NCBI RefSeq assembly: GCF_019145375.1
Contig: NZ_JAHSTX010000001.1
Span: 967,001 to 1,031,000, forward strand
Direction of reading: 5' to 3'
Source of the DNA: Pseudomonas triticicola
GTDB lineage: Bacteria > Pseudomonadota > Gammaproteobacteria > Pseudomonadales > Pseudomonadaceae
Length of the DNA stretch: 64,000 bases
Of the stretch, positions 44,859 through 52,794 are shown piece after piece. The position numbers and the translations under genes were made by a program. Positions within the stretch are counted from its first letter, which is position 1, and the number at the start of each line of letters is the position of its first letter. The notes beneath the pieces were generated by a model. The model ran no database searches, was not told the origin of the DNA, and saw only the letters and a program-made list of their open reading frames with translations.

Positions 44859-46142
44859 TCAGCGCAACCGTTCGAGCATCTGGTAATACCACATCCCCGC
44901 CGCCAGCAACGGGTTGCCCAGCAGGTCGCCCATCGGTACGCGAATGTGCTGGCACGCGGCGAAGGTGTCGAATTGCTCCATTTGCCCGGTGATCGCGCGG
45001 CTCATGATCTCGCCCATGATGTGCGTGGTGGCGATGCCGTGTCCCGAGTAGCCCTGGCAATACCAGACGTTGTCCGAGAGCTTGCCCAGTTGCGGGATGC
45101 GGTTGATGACGATGCCCATCGCGCAGCTCCACTGGTAATCGATCGGCACGCCTTTGAGCGCCGGGAATGTGCGCTCGATGCACGGGCGCAGTTCCGCAGC
45201 GATGTCGCGCGAATCCTTGCCGCTGTAGTTGGCGCCGCCGCCGAACAGCAAACGGCCGTCGGCGGTCAGCCGGTAGTAATCGAGGACGAAGCGGCAGTCG
45301 TACACGGCGAGGTCTTCGGGGTTGATCTGTTGCGCCAGATCACCGAGCGGCGCGGTGGTGACGATGCCGCCCATGGCCCGGAAAATCTTGCCCTTGAGCT
45401 GGCCCGGTTCGAGCTTGTGATAGACGTCACCGGCGAGCATCACCTGATTGGCGTCGATCTGACCGTGAGCGGTGCGCACGCCAGGTGTGTCGCCGTGAAT
45501 GATCTCCAGCACTTCACTGTTTTCGAAGATCAGCACGTCCAGGCTTTCGGCTGCGCGTGCTTCGCCAATGCACAGGTTGAGCGGGTGCAGGTGCATGTTG
45601 CGGGTGTTCTTGATCGCGCCGTGGTACAGGTCGCTTTGCAGCAGGTCGCGAATCTGGCTGCGGTCGAGCAGGCTCACCTCATCGCCGAGACCTCGGCGCA
45701 CGGCTTCGTCGTAGTCCTTGCGCAGATCGGTCATGTGACTCGGCTTGTACGCCGCGTGCAAATGGCCGTGTTTGAGGTCGCACTGGATCGCATATTTCTC
45801 GACGCGCTCGCGGATGATTTCATGCCCGCGCCAGCGCAGATGCCAGATGAAATCGTCCACATCATCGCCAAGTTTCGTGCGCATCTGTTTGCGCATCGCG
45901 CCGTCGCCGGAAAGGCTGCCGGTGACTTGCCCGCCATTGCGCCCGGTGGCGCCCCAGCCGATCTTGTGGCTTTCGACGATGGCGACTTTCAGGCCTTTTT
46001 CCGCCAGCTCGACGGCAGTGGCGACGCCAGTGAAACCGCCGCCGATGATCACCACATCGACCTTGTGCCGGCCTTGCAGGGTCGGGTAGTCGGTGTCCTG
46101 GTTGAGGGTGGCGGTGTAGTAGGAATTGCAGCGAATGGTCAT
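44859..46142 (-). CDS. second gamma-glutamylpolyamine oxidase-like FAD oxidoreductase
   Basis: A 427-residue DAO-fold flavoprotein, the same length as the oxidase at 38468 and sharing its landmarks: VVIIGGGFTGVATAVELAEKG, GWGATGRNGGQVTGSLSGDG, DCRFVLDYYRLTADGRLLFGGG and YCQGYSGHGIATTHIMG. It follows a second synthetase gene at 46291-47655. The pair probably handles a different mono- or polyamine, as with the several PauA/PauB sets of P. aeruginosa. ATG 46142 (MTIRCNSYY) is chosen over the longer frame. Confidence 0.87.
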   Translation of the reverse strand: MTIRCNSYYTATLNQDTDYPTLQGRHKVDVVIIGGGFTGVATAVELAEKGLKVAIVESHKIGWGATGRNGGQVTGSLSGDGAMRKQMRTKLGDDVDDFIWHLRWRGHEIIRERVEKYAIQCDLKHGHLHAAYKPSHMTDLRKDYDEAVRRGLGDEVSLLDRSQIRDLLQSDLYHGAIKNTRNMHLHPLNLCIGEARAAESLDVLIFENSEVLEIIHGDTPGVRTAHGQIDANQVMLAGDVYHKLEPGQLKGKIFRAMGGIVTTAPLGDLAQQINPEDLAVYDCRFVLDYYRLTADGRLLFGGGANYSGKDSRDIAAELRPCIERTFPALKGVPIDYQWSCAMGIVINRIPQLGKLSDNVWYCQGYSGHGIATTHIMGEIMSRAITGQMEQFDTFAACQHIRVPMGDLLGNPLLAAGMWYYQMLERLR

Positions 46143-46182
46143 GTCGGGGTCCACAAAAAATTCCAGGTTCGAAGTGCATTCC

Positions 46183-46275
46183 CTGTGGGAGCGAGCCTGC
46201 TCGCGAAAGCGGTGTGTCAGTCACCCAAAATGTTGAATGTGATGACGCCTTCGCGAGCAGGCTCGCTCCCACAGG
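46183..46275. repeat. REPIN (class-A REP pair)
   Basis: Head-to-head class-A REPs between the second synthetase and oxidase genes, splitting what is functionally one operon. Confidence 0.9.
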
Positions 46276-46290
46276 TTCGGTGTCGGATCG

Positions 46291-47655
46291 TTAAGCCTCG
46301 GTCAGGTACCACCGCCAATCCTGCTCACCCACTTCAGCCATGAACTGCCGATATTCGGCACGCTTCACCGCCAGATACACCCCAAGGAATTCCTGGCCCA
46401 ACGCCTCCCGTGCCCACGTGGAACTTTCCAGCGCCTGCAACGACGTCAGCCAATCGGTCGGCAGCAGTTCTTTCGCCTGGGCATAACCATTGCCCTCGAC
46501 CGGTGCCCCCGGATCCAGCTCTTCACGGATGCCACGGTGAATGCCGGCGAGGATCGCTGCCGCTGCCAGATACGGGTTGGCATCGGCGCCGCAGATGCGG
46601 TGTTCGATGTGTCGTGTCGGCGCCGGGCCGCCGGGTACGCGCAGGCTGACGGTGCGGTTATCGACACCCCAGGTCGGCGCCAGTGGCGCGTAGCTGTTGG
46701 CCTGGAAACGCCGGTAAGAGTTGGCGTTGGGGCAGAACAGCAGCAGCGAATCGAGCAGCGAGGCGAGCATGCCGCCGATCGCCGTGCGCAACAGCGGTGT
46801 GCCGGCCGGGTCTTCAGAGGCGAACAGATTACGCCCCTCGGCATCGGCGAGACTGACGTGCATGTGCATGCCGGTGCCGGCCAGATCATCGAACGGCTTG
46901 GCCATGAACGTCGCCTGCATGCCGTGCTTGTGCGCCACGCCTTTGACCAGACGTTTGTAGCGCACCGCCTGATCCATCGCCTCCAGCGCATCGCCGTGTT
47001 CGAGGGTGATTTCCACTTGCCCCGGGGCGTATTCGGAAATCGCCGTGCGCGCCGGAATACCGTGCAGTTTGCAGGCGCTGTAGAGGTCGGCGAGGAACGG
47101 CTCGATCTGCTCCAGCTCGCGCAAACCGTAGACTTGCGTGTGTCGCGGTCGTCCGCCGTCAGCGTCCAGCGCTGGTTGCGGGCGGCCGTTGTGATCGCGT
47201 TTGGCGTCGAGCAGATAGAACTCCAGCTCGCACGCCATGATCGGGTGATAACCCTCGGCCTTGAGCCCGTCGATGACTTTGATCAGCAGGTGCCGAGGAT
47301 CAGCGACGCTCGCCGGCAGGCCCTCGCTCGGGTGCATGCTCACCTGCACCGCAGCGGTCGGAATCTGCCGCCACGGCAGGCGCATCAGACTGCCTTGCAG
47401 CGGATAGGCGCGGCAGTCGATGTCGCCGACGTCCCAGACCAGACCGGAGTTTTCCACGTCCTCGCCTTGTACGGTGAGGCCAAGGATGGTGCTCGGCAGC
47501 GGTCGGCCGCTTTCATACACGGCGAGCAGTTCTTCTCGGTGCAACAGCTTGCCGCGCGGCACGCCGTTGGCGTCGAGGATGAACAGTTCGATCATGTCGA
47601 TATCGGGGTTCTGTTCGAGGAACAGGCGTGCGTCTTCGATGGCTGCGAATTTCAT
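46291..47655 (-). CDS. second gamma-glutamylpolyamine synthetase (glutamine synthetase family)
   Basis: A 454-residue paralogue of the enzyme at 35297. It has IELFILDANGVPRGKLLHRE, MACELEFYLLDAKRD, GTGMHMHVSLADAEGRN, WGVDNRTVSLRVPGG and RHIEHRICGADANPYLAAA. The N-terminal lobe differs clearly from the first copy, so it is an old paralogue rather than a recent duplicate. It probably activates a different amine. Confidence 0.87.
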   Translation of the reverse strand: MKFAAIEDARLFLEQNPDIDMIELFILDANGVPRGKLLHREELLAVYESGRPLPSTILGLTVQGEDVENSGLVWDVGDIDCRAYPLQGSLMRLPWRQIPTAAVQVSMHPSEGLPASVADPRHLLIKVIDGLKAEGYHPIMACELEFYLLDAKRDHNGRPQPALDADGGRPRHTQVYGLRELEQIEPFLADLYSACKLHGIPARTAISEYAPGQVEITLEHGDALEAMDQAVRYKRLVKGVAHKHGMQATFMAKPFDDLAGTGMHMHVSLADAEGRNLFASEDPAGTPLLRTAIGGMLASLLDSLLLFCPNANSYRRFQANSYAPLAPTWGVDNRTVSLRVPGGPAPTRHIEHRICGADANPYLAAAAILAGIHRGIREELDPGAPVEGNGYAQAKELLPTDWLTSLQALESSTWAREALGQEFLGVYLAVKRAEYRQFMAEVGEQDWRWYLTEA

Positions 47656-48218
47656 GGCAAATCACTCACGGTGGCGCCGCACAGGCGCGCAGATTCGGCC
47701 GGACACGACGCGACAAAAAGGCGTAGGTGTCCCGGCAGGGATATCAGGAAAATCGGGAAATTGACTGTCGCGGTTTCAGCTCACGCGATCAGGCAGGAAC
47801 GGCGATATCCGGCGGGCGTGCGGAGTGACGCAGCTTGGAGCGGCGCAGGGCCATGGGCAGATTGACGATGCGGTTCATACGCGGCCCCGGTTGCAGGGGG
47901 CGCGTACAGCAGAGACGTGCAACCTTTGAGATTGTTGTGGTGACGTACTCATAACGCGTGTTTCCGTTGGCGGAAAGCGTCGGCGGCAGGGCGGGCCCGG
48001 CAACCGGTGTGCCCGGATAGTAAGGGGGAATTTGCGCGCGTGTAAATGGAAGATTCGTCGGTGGCGCTTTCCGGCGTTTGGGCTGCTTGACCGAGTTGCC
48101 TTTTTCGCGAGCAGGCTCGCTCCCACAGGAGAATGCATTTCAACTGTGGGAGCGAGCCTGCTCGCGAATGGCCGCACCTCGATCCAGAGTCAACACGCCG
48201 AGCCCGCCGCTTCGCCAT
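47656..48218. other. 563-bp gene-free region
   Basis: The largest gap in the window. It must contain the leftward promoter of the second synthetase gene and has a REPIN at 48104-48168 near its right end. The frames that cross it are short or translate REP sequence. I see no convincing gene, hairpin or RNA in 47660-48100. Confidence 0.6.
48104..48168. repeat. REPIN (class-A REPs, tail-to-tail)
   Basis: Inverted class-A REPs with about a 17-bp spacer, 50 bp past the bestrophin stop codon. Confidence 0.9.
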
Positions 48219-49118
48219 TCAGCGCAGCACGTAATCGTCCGGTTCCGGTGCGGGCGGCAACGGCGAGACGCCCAGTTCGTACAGCACATCGCGCTCCAGG
48301 GTGCGCACCAGCGCATCGGTCGGCAGATCGTTTTCATCGCGCCCGAACGGGTCTTCGAGTTCATCGGCAATCGCGTCGAAGCCGAAAAAGGTGTAGCTGA
48401 CAATCGCCGTGAACAGCGGCGTCAACCATCCCAGCGATTGCGCCATGGCGAACGGCAGCAACAGGCAGAACAGGTAGATGGTGCGGTGCAGCAGCAGGGT
48501 GTAAGGGAAGGGCAGTGGCGTGTTCTTGATCCTGTCGCACACGGCCTGGGCCTGGCTCAGGCAGGTCAGGTGATTGGCCAGCAATTGATAACGCCATGGC
48601 GACAGCACACCGGCCGTTTCCAGCTCGGAACACTGGCGCCCGAGCTGATGAAGGATCTGTCCGCAGTGATCCGGCGCCTCCCCATCGATCGGCGGGCTGA
48701 CCCAGTCGGCACTGGCCTGCTCCTCGCTATCTCCACGCAACCGCGCGTTCAGCGCGTGGGCGAAACCGCACAGGTTGCGCAACAGTTGCCTACGCAGGCG
48801 CGTGTCATCGATGCCTTGGGTTTCGCGCATCACCGCGCGCACCCGCAGCAGCACCTCGCCCCAGGCCTTGCGGCCCTCGTACCAACGGTCATAACAGGCG
48901 TTGTTGCGAAAGCTCAGGAAGATCGACAGCGACAGACCGAGCAGGGTGAACGGCGTCGAATTGATCTGGGCGAAGTAGCTCGGCACCAGAAGTTCGATCA
49001 GCACAATCGCCGCCGCGAGCAGTGTCAGCATCAAGGTGCGCACGGCGATGCGTTTGGCGATCGAGCCTCGGAGGGTGAACAGCACGGCGAACTGATTGGG
49101 TCTCGGTCTGACGATCAT
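48219..49118 (-). CDS. bestrophin-family anion channel-like protein
   Basis: A 299-residue inner-membrane protein of the bestrophin/UPF0187 family. It has four main helices, including LTLLAAAIVLIELLVPSYF and YLFCLLLPFAMAQSLGWLTPLFTAIVSYTFFGFDAI. The pattern FTLLGLSLSIFLSFRNNACYDRWYEGRKAWG and the acidic ELEDPFGRDENDLP near the C terminus are diagnostic. Bacterial members form pentameric channels, some cation-selective. The physiological role here is unknown. It lies 25 bp downstream of moaA. Confidence 0.85.
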   Translation of the reverse strand: MIVRPRPNQFAVLFTLRGSIAKRIAVRTLMLTLLAAAIVLIELLVPSYFAQINSTPFTLLGLSLSIFLSFRNNACYDRWYEGRKAWGEVLLRVRAVMRETQGIDDTRLRRQLLRNLCGFAHALNARLRGDSEEQASADWVSPPIDGEAPDHCGQILHQLGRQCSELETAGVLSPWRYQLLANHLTCLSQAQAVCDRIKNTPLPFPYTLLLHRTIYLFCLLLPFAMAQSLGWLTPLFTAIVSYTFFGFDAIADELEDPFGRDENDLPTDALVRTLERDVLYELGVSPLPPAPEPDDYVLR

Positions 49119-49143
49119 CTCGCGGTCCCGGTTGCGCGGCGAA

Positions 49144-50142
49144 TCAGCCGCCGGTCATGTTCATGAAACGCACCACTTGCACGTCGTCGTTGACTTCGAA
49201 GTTGTGTCGATACGGCTTGAGTTTCATCGCCTCGATGATCGCGTTCTCCAGACGTTCCGGGTGGCCCGGATGGGCGCGCAACACCGCTTTGAGGTCCATC
49301 GAATGCTCGTTGCCCAGGCACAGCAGCAAGCGACCTTCGACGGTCAGGCGCACGCGGTTGCAGGTGCCGCAGAAGTTGTGGCTGTGCGGTGAAATGAAGC
49401 CCAGGCGAATGTTCGGCGCTTCGGCCACGCGCCAGTAGCGCGACGGCCCTTGCGTCGATTCGGTCGAGTCGATCAGGGTAAAGCGTTCGGCGATGCGTTC
49501 GCGCACTTGCGCGCTGGAGTAGAAGGATTCGGCGCGGCTGTGTTCGGCGATCGCGCCCAGCGGCATTTCTTCGATGAAGGAAATATCCAGATCACGCTCG
49601 ATGGCGAAACTGACCAGATCGTTGATCTCGTGATCGTTGCGGCCCTGCATCACCACGCAATTGAGCTTGGTACGGGTGAAACCGGCGGCACGCGCGGCAT
49701 CGATGCCGTCGATGACCTGCGCCAGATCGCCAGTGCGGGTCAGCTCTTTGAAGCGCTGCGGATCGAGACTGTCGAGGCTGATGTTCAGGCGCTTGACCCC
49801 GGCGTCGAACAGCGGCTGGGCCAGTCGGCCCAATTGTGAGCCGTTGGTGGTCAGGCACAGTTCACGCAGGCCGGGCAGGGCGGCGATCTGTTCGCAAAGT
49901 TGCACGACACCAGGCCGGATCAGCGGCTCGCCACCCGTGAGGCGGATCTTGCGCGTGCCGAGGGCAACGAAGCTTTGCGCTACCTGGAACAGCTCTTCGA
50001 GGGTGAGGATCTGCTGGCGCGGCAGGAACTGCATGTCCTCGGCCATGCAATACACGCAGCGAAAATCGCAGCGGTCGGTGACCGACAGGCGCAGATAATC
50101 CACGTGGCGGTTGTGACCATCGATCAATTCACGCTGTGTCAT
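49144..50142 (-). CDS. moaA: GTP 3',8-cyclase, molybdenum cofactor biosynthesis
   Basis: A 332-residue radical SAM enzyme that starts molybdopterin synthesis. The N-terminal cluster motif is CDFRCVYC, and the second cluster is bound by [29 protein letters not shown] and [18 protein letters not shown] also match. The C terminus ends in the conserved Gly-Gly needed for activity (NMTGG). ATG 50142 ([20 protein letters not shown]) is chosen over the longer frame. Other moa genes are not present in the window. Confidence 0.94.
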   Translation of the reverse strand: MTQRELIDGHNRHVDYLRLSVTDRCDFRCVYCMAEDMQFLPRQQILTLEELFQVAQSFVALGTRKIRLTGGEPLIRPGVVQLCEQIAALPGLRELCLTTNGSQLGRLAQPLFDAGVKRLNISLDSLDPQRFKELTRTGDLAQVIDGIDAARAAGFTRTKLNCVVMQGRNDHEINDLVSFAIERDLDISFIEEMPLGAIAEHSRAESFYSSAQVRERIAERFTLIDSTESTQGPSRYWRVAEAPNIRLGFISPHSHNFCGTCNRVRLTVEGRLLLCLGNEHSMDLKAVLRAHPGHPERLENAIIEAMKLKPYRHNFEVNDDVQVVRFMNMTGG

Positions 50143-50209
50143 GGGCTCGCCTCGTGGATGTGGAGCGCCGCCAGCGGGCGCAGATCGCGCAGGGTAGGCT
50201 GCGCTCGCC

Positions 50210-50251
50210 ACGCCGTCCAATCACTCTGGCTGACCGAGTGATTGACGGCGT
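50210..50251. other. long hairpin between CAP-domain gene and moaA
   Basis: ACGCCGTCCAATCACTC pairs with GAGTGATTGACGGCGT (16 bp, one bulged base) around a 9-nt loop. It starts 11 bp past the CAP-domain stop and has no T-tract, so it is better read as an mRNA 3'-end stabiliser or Rho-dependent 3' end than as an intrinsic terminator. Confidence 0.7.
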
Positions 50252-50261
50252 CGATGATGCC

Positions 50262-51113
50262 TTACGGTGCGCCAAACATTGCCGTCCAGTAAATGCCGGC
50301 GTTGCTTTTCGGGTCGGTCGCGTAGGCGGCGCCCAGTTCCTGATATTGCGGATTCATCAGATTGGCGCAATGGCCGGGGCTGGCGAGCCAGCCGTCGACG
50401 ACCTTGCCGACGGTGTCTTGCCCGGCGGCGATGTTCTCGCCGACCAGTTGCCCACTGTAACCGGATAGCTCGGCGCGGTCGCCCGGCGTGCGGCCGTCGC
50501 GGTCCTTGTGGTCGAGGTAATTGTTGTTGGCCATGTCGCGGCTGTGATCCTGAGCGACCGTGCCCAGCGTGGCGTTCCAGGCCAGCGGTGCTGCCGCCGC
50601 GAAGGACTGGCCGCCGCACTGGCGCGCCTGGCTGCGCGCGGTATTGAGTTGCGTCAGCAGCTTTTGCCCTTCGCTTTGTGCATCGCCGAGTTTCGCCGTC
50701 AGCAACGGCCGCGCGAGAACGATGCGCCAGTCGCGGTCGACACGGTTGACGCCGATATCGACGAACTGCGGATCGAGCACCACCTTACAGAAGCTTTCCT
50801 TGATCGCCTGCATCGCCGCCGCCGCATCGCGCGGGCCGTTGAGGGTGATCGCCTGCACGTTGACCATCGGGTAGTGGGCGCTGGTCATGGCCTGCTGCAG
50901 ATCGACCGCGCCGCTGGCGGGCAGGCGCAGACGTGGATCGGCCGACAGCGGTGGCAACTCGTTTGACGCCTGCGTGCCGCAACGCTGCGGCTGGCTGCGA
51001 TAGCTGTTGATCGATTCGATCAATTGCAATTCATCGGCGGCCAGCGCCGAGGTGGCGAACACCACGCCCAGCGACAGTGCGGCACAACGCAAAACGGACG
51101 GCAAGAAGCGCAT
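50262..51113 (-). CDS. exported CAP-domain (SCP/PR-1-like) protein
   Basis: A 283-residue protein with a signal peptide (LRCAALSLGVVFATSALA-ADE). The CAP domain is C-terminal (about 145-280). Its landmarks are LNTARSQARQCGGQSF, QDHSRDMANNNYLDHKDRDG, GYSGQLVGENIAAGQ and SPGHCANLMNPQYQELGAAY, with the conserved His and Glu residues. The N-terminal half (IESINSYRSQPQRC) looks like a degenerate second CAP repeat. Bacterial CAP proteins are exported and of unknown activity. ATG 51113 has AGGGAGA upstream; a longer frame to 52133 is antisense shadow. Confidence 0.85.
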   Translation of the reverse strand: MRFLPSVLRCAALSLGVVFATSALAADELQLIESINSYRSQPQRCGTQASNELPPLSADPRLRLPASGAVDLQQAMTSAHYPMVNVQAITLNGPRDAAAAMQAIKESFCKVVLDPQFVDIGVNRVDRDWRIVLARPLLTAKLGDAQSEGQKLLTQLNTARSQARQCGGQSFAAAAPLAWNATLGTVAQDHSRDMANNNYLDHKDRDGRTPGDRAELSGYSGQLVGENIAAGQDTVGKVVDGWLASPGHCANLMNPQYQELGAAYATDPKSNAGIYWTAMFGAP

Positions 51114-51311
51114 GGAAATCTCCCTTGAGCTGAATGCGCCCATGATGCGCGAAAGGCCCCCGTTGAGTGAATGTGTTTTTCTTTGCGGCGGATTTTTTTC
51201 TGCGCTGGTGTGCCCGTGCATTTGCTCGCTACACTCTGCGAAGACCCCGCAAACCGGGCGTCTCACCGACGTAACATCTTGCCCCGGGCGGGCGCTGACG
51301 GAAGAACCGAC

Positions 51312-51932
51312 ATGGGATCGAAAGGCTTGGCGGGCGGTTTGTTGTGGATCTTTTTGACCGGCGCAGCATGGGCCGGGGCGCAGGCGCCGATCGAGGCCAA
51401 GGCCGAACAGAAAGCCGAGGTGCTCGAAGAGAAAGCAGCGGATAAAGTCAGCGCTGCTCCGGCGCCGAAATCCGAGGCCATCACCCCGACCGAAGCGCAG
51501 GCGGTGGACCCGGCCGGCGCCGCGCCGCTGGACGATCCGCTGACCTGTCTGGCGCGCAGTATCTATTGGGAAGCCAAGGGCAAGGACACCCCGGAAATGG
51601 AGGCCGTCGCCAGCGTGGTGATGAATCGCCTCGGCCACGATGGCTTTCCCGACACGGTGTGTGCGGTGGTCAAGCAGGGTTCGGAAAGCGGCAATTGCCA
51701 GTTTTCCTGGTGGTGCGATGGCAGGCCCGATCAGGTCAAGGAAGACGCCGAATACGCGCTGGCCAAGGAAATCGCCGGCAAGGCGTTGAACCGTCAGCTC
51801 AAGGACCGCACGCGCGGCGCCCTGTATTTTCACGATCGCGGCGTGCACCCGAGCTGGGCCAAGGCCTATCGCAACACCGCGCAGACCGGCAGGTTCCTCT
51901 TCTACAAACCCGCCGGGGGCGACGCGCGTTAA
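51312..51932 (+). CDS. cell wall hydrolase, SleB family
   Basis: A 206-residue exported protein. After the signal peptide (GGLLWIFLTGAAWA) comes an Ala/Glu-rich linker (about 20-65). The SleB/CwlJ-type domain follows: LTCLARSIYWEAKGKDTPEMEAVASVVMNRLGHDGFPDTVC with the catalytic Glu in YWEA, then CQFSWWCDG and GALYFHDRGVHPSW. It should cleave peptidoglycan glycan strands. It overlaps the convergent L,D-transpeptidase-like gene by 4 bp. ATG 51312 is chosen as the start of the signal peptide. Confidence 0.87.
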   Translation: MGSKGLAGGLLWIFLTGAAWAGAQAPIEAKAEQKAEVLEEKAADKVSAAPAPKSEAITPTEAQAVDPAGAAPLDDPLTCLARSIYWEAKGKDTPEMEAVASVVMNRLGHDGFPDTVCAVVKQGSESGNCQFSWWCDGRPDQVKEDAEYALAKEIAGKALNRQLKDRTRGALYFHDRGVHPSWAKAYRNTAQTGRFLFYKPAGGDAR

Positions 51933-52642
51933 CTGGCGTGGGTGTTGAGAATGCTCGCCACCTGCTGCGGCTGGCAGTTCAGGTAAGGTGACTTCTGCAA
52001 CCAGCGTTGATCCGGGTACCAGGAAAACATGAACTGGCCGTTCTTCAGGCGATCGATCACCTGTTTGGCGATCTGCGGCCGCACGGCGGGGCAACCCTGA
52101 CTGCGGCCGATACGCCCCTGACGCTTGCTCCACAGCGGGTTCACGTAACTGGCGGCATGAATCACGATCGCGCGATCACGGGCCAGATCATTGAAACCGG
52201 GTTCCAGACCATCCATGCGCAGCGAATAGCCGTGAGTACCTTCGTAGCTTTCCTGAGTGCGGAACAGACCGAGGCTGGACTGATAACTGCCTTCGCGATT
52301 GGAAAACTGCGTGGCGAAGTTTTCCCCGGAGTTTGAACCGTGGGCAACCAGATCACGCAGCACCAGTTTCTTTTTGCTCAGATCGAAGATCCACAGGCGG
52401 CGTTCGGTGGACGGTTGCGAATAATCGATGATCGCCAGATGCCGCGAGGGTTTCGCGCCGTTGTTGACCGCGCATTGCATGGCGTTCAATGCACCTTTGA
52501 GCGCTTGGGGATTGAGTTCCGGCGCGGCGTGGGCGAGGCTGTTGTAGAGAACCGGCGATGGCTTGCCGGCGGCAAATACTGGGCTGGTCACGGCGACAAG
52601 GGTCGCGGTGCTCAACAGAAGTCGGCGCAAAAACGTCAACAT
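51929..52642 (-). CDS. YkuD_2-type murein L,D-transpeptidase-like protein
   Basis: A 237-residue exported protein with a signal peptide ending VTSPVFA-AGK. The catalytic region is of the YkuD_2 type: LWIFDLSKKKLVLRDLVAHG, SSLGLFRTQESYEGTHGYSLRMDG, IVIHAASYVN and GRSQGCPAVRP, with the nucleophilic Cys in SQGCPAV. These domains cut or form 3-3 crosslinks. It sits between a SleB hydrolase and a YcbB-like enzyme. Confidence 0.85.
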   Translation of the reverse strand: MLTFLRRLLLSTATLVAVTSPVFAAGKPSPVLYNSLAHAAPELNPQALKGALNAMQCAVNNGAKPSRHLAIIDYSQPSTERRLWIFDLSKKKLVLRDLVAHGSNSGENFATQFSNREGSYQSSLGLFRTQESYEGTHGYSLRMDGLEPGFNDLARDRAIVIHAASYVNPLWSKRQGRIGRSQGCPAVRPQIAKQVIDRLKNGQFMFSWYPDQRWLQKSPYLNCQPQQVASILNTHAS

Positions 52643-52794
52643 TTTATAAAGTGTCCTCAACTTGCTACATAAACGGCACTTTGGCTCCTGACTCCCAGTC
52701 AATACCCGCAGGCTCGCGGTTCGAGCCTGACTGTTCAGCGCACCTGATGTAAGGTTGACCGTCATCTGGACGGCCATGGATTGGAGTAAAGCAG

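Noticed and set aside
46537..47865. 442-codon rightward open frame
   Set aside because: Antisense to the second synthetase gene, whose glutamine-synthetase motifs are clear.
50262..52133. 623-codon leftward frame joining the CAP protein to upstream sequence
   Set aside because: The real protein begins at 51113 with a signal peptide and ribosome site; the first 340 codons are antisense to the SleB gene and translated intergenic DNA.
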